From NCBI GenBank assembly GCA_030836705.1, contig JAUPLZ010000157.1, positions 1-6,628 on the forward strand: a stretch of 6,628 bases of DNA, in the 5' to 3' direction. The position numbers were made by a program, and so were the translations under genes. Positions 6,327 through 6,628 of this stretch are shown in pieces; within the stretch, counting starts at the first letter, position 1, and every line of letters begins with the position of its first letter. This DNA comes from Campylobacterota bacterium. GTDB lineage: Bacteria > Campylobacterota > Campylobacteria > Campylobacterales > SZUA-545. Under the pieces are notes generated by a model. The model searched no databases. It worked only from the letters and a program-made list of their open reading frames with translations, and was not told the origin of the DNA.

Positions 6327-6331
6327 ATTAA

Positions 6332-6628
6332 ATGATCCCCTTTAATAAACCGCCTTTTACCGGAAATGAAGAGAGGTATTTACTAGAATCCATAAAGAGC
6401 AGTAAAATCTCAGGTGATGGCGAGTTTACCAAAAAATGTCACAAATGGTTTGAGCAAAAACTTGGCAAAAAAGCTTTTTTGACCACAAGTTGTACACATG
6501 CTTTGGAAATGGCTGCCATACTTCTTGATATAAAAGAGGGTGATGAGGTAATAATGCCTTCGTTTACCTTTGTTAGCACCGCAAACGCCTTTGTGCTAAG
6601 AGGCGCAAAAATAGTATTTGTAGATATC
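6332..6628 (+). CDS. wecE: WecE-type dTDP-4-oxo-6-deoxy-D-glucose 4-transaminase, 3'-truncated by window edge
   Basis: The 99 visible N-terminal residues match the WecE/RffA family closely. They begin MIPFNKPPFTG, continue with SGDGEFTKKCHKWFEQ, TTSCTHALEMAAILLDI and EGDEVIMPSFTFVSTANAFV, and end RGAKIVFVDI, nearly word for word the opening of the enterobacterial enzyme. WecE is a PLP-dependent DegT-family enzyme that aminates dTDP-4-keto-6-deoxyglucose, giving dTDP-4-amino-4,6-dideoxygalactose for enterobacterial common antigen and related glycans. The PLP lysine and catalytic Asp lie beyond the window, so completeness cannot be judged. It follows a 57-base gap with a sigma-54-type promoter and so probably opens a new transcription unit. 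A related 4-aminotransferase with a different sugar nucleotide is possible, but the N-terminal match makes WecE the best call. Confidence 0.88.
   Translation, partial: MIPFNKPPFTGNEERYLLESIKSSKISGDGEFTKKCHKWFEQKLGKKAFLTTSCTHALEMAAILLDIKEGDEVIMPSFTFVSTANAFVLRGAKIVFVDI

Noticed and set aside
6275..6331. Possible terminator after the methyltransferase gene
   Set aside because: No stem-loop followed by a T run is visible in the 57-base gap; the only structured signal is the sigma-54-type promoter, so some read-through into wecE is possible.

Overview
The window is AT-rich and densely coded, with every gene on the + strand and neighbouring genes touching or overlapping. AGA is the usual arginine codon, lysine and isoleucine are abundant, and the one intergenic gap carries a sigma-54-type promoter. 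Together with the gene content this fits a surface-glycan or flagellin-glycan locus of a Campylobacterota bacterium (Sulfurimonas, Sulfuricurvum, Arcobacter and relatives). The taxonomic placement is inferred from style and content, with no marker gene in view.

Layout. Bases 2-721 hold the C-terminal part of an extended SDR (sugar epimerase/dehydratase/reductase). Bases 711-1709 encode a CarB-like ATP-grasp ligase. Bases 1710-2422 hold a HepT/MntA-type pair: a HEPN protein of the HI0074 family with the RX4HXY motif, and a minimal nucleotidyltransferase with the GSX10DXD motif. Bases 2422-3099 encode a HAD-family protein whose second motif I aspartate is alanine. Bases 3096-4148 encode a radical SAM protein with a C-terminal SPASM-like cysteine region, starting at TTG. 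Bases 4149-5399 encode a DegT/DnrJ/EryC1/StrS aminotransferase with a hydrophobic insertion. Bases 5396-6274 encode a SAM methyltransferase with an N-terminal zinc ribbon. A 57-base gap with the sigma-54-type promoter follows. The window ends inside wecE (from 6332), a sugar-nucleotide 4-aminotransferase.

How the genes may work together. SDR, ATP-grasp, HAD, radical SAM, DegT aminotransferase and methyltransferase read as one translationally coupled operon that could build and decorate an unusual amino sugar. Possible steps are ketone formation or reduction, amination, amide-type ligation, radical chemistry and methylation. The substrate cannot be read from the sequence. The toxin-antitoxin-like pair is spliced seamlessly into this operon and is visibly richer in G+C than its flanks, which suggests later insertion. 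wecE probably begins a second transcript under RpoN control, which in this phylum usually means the flagellar regulon.

The items most worth a second look are the embedded HepT/MntA pair, the radical SAM-aminotransferase-methyltransferase set with its hydrophobic segments, the altered HAD active site and the sigma-54-type promoter ahead of wecE. No RNA genes, insertion sequences, CRISPR arrays or convincing terminators were seen, and no gene-free stretch exceeds 60 bases.
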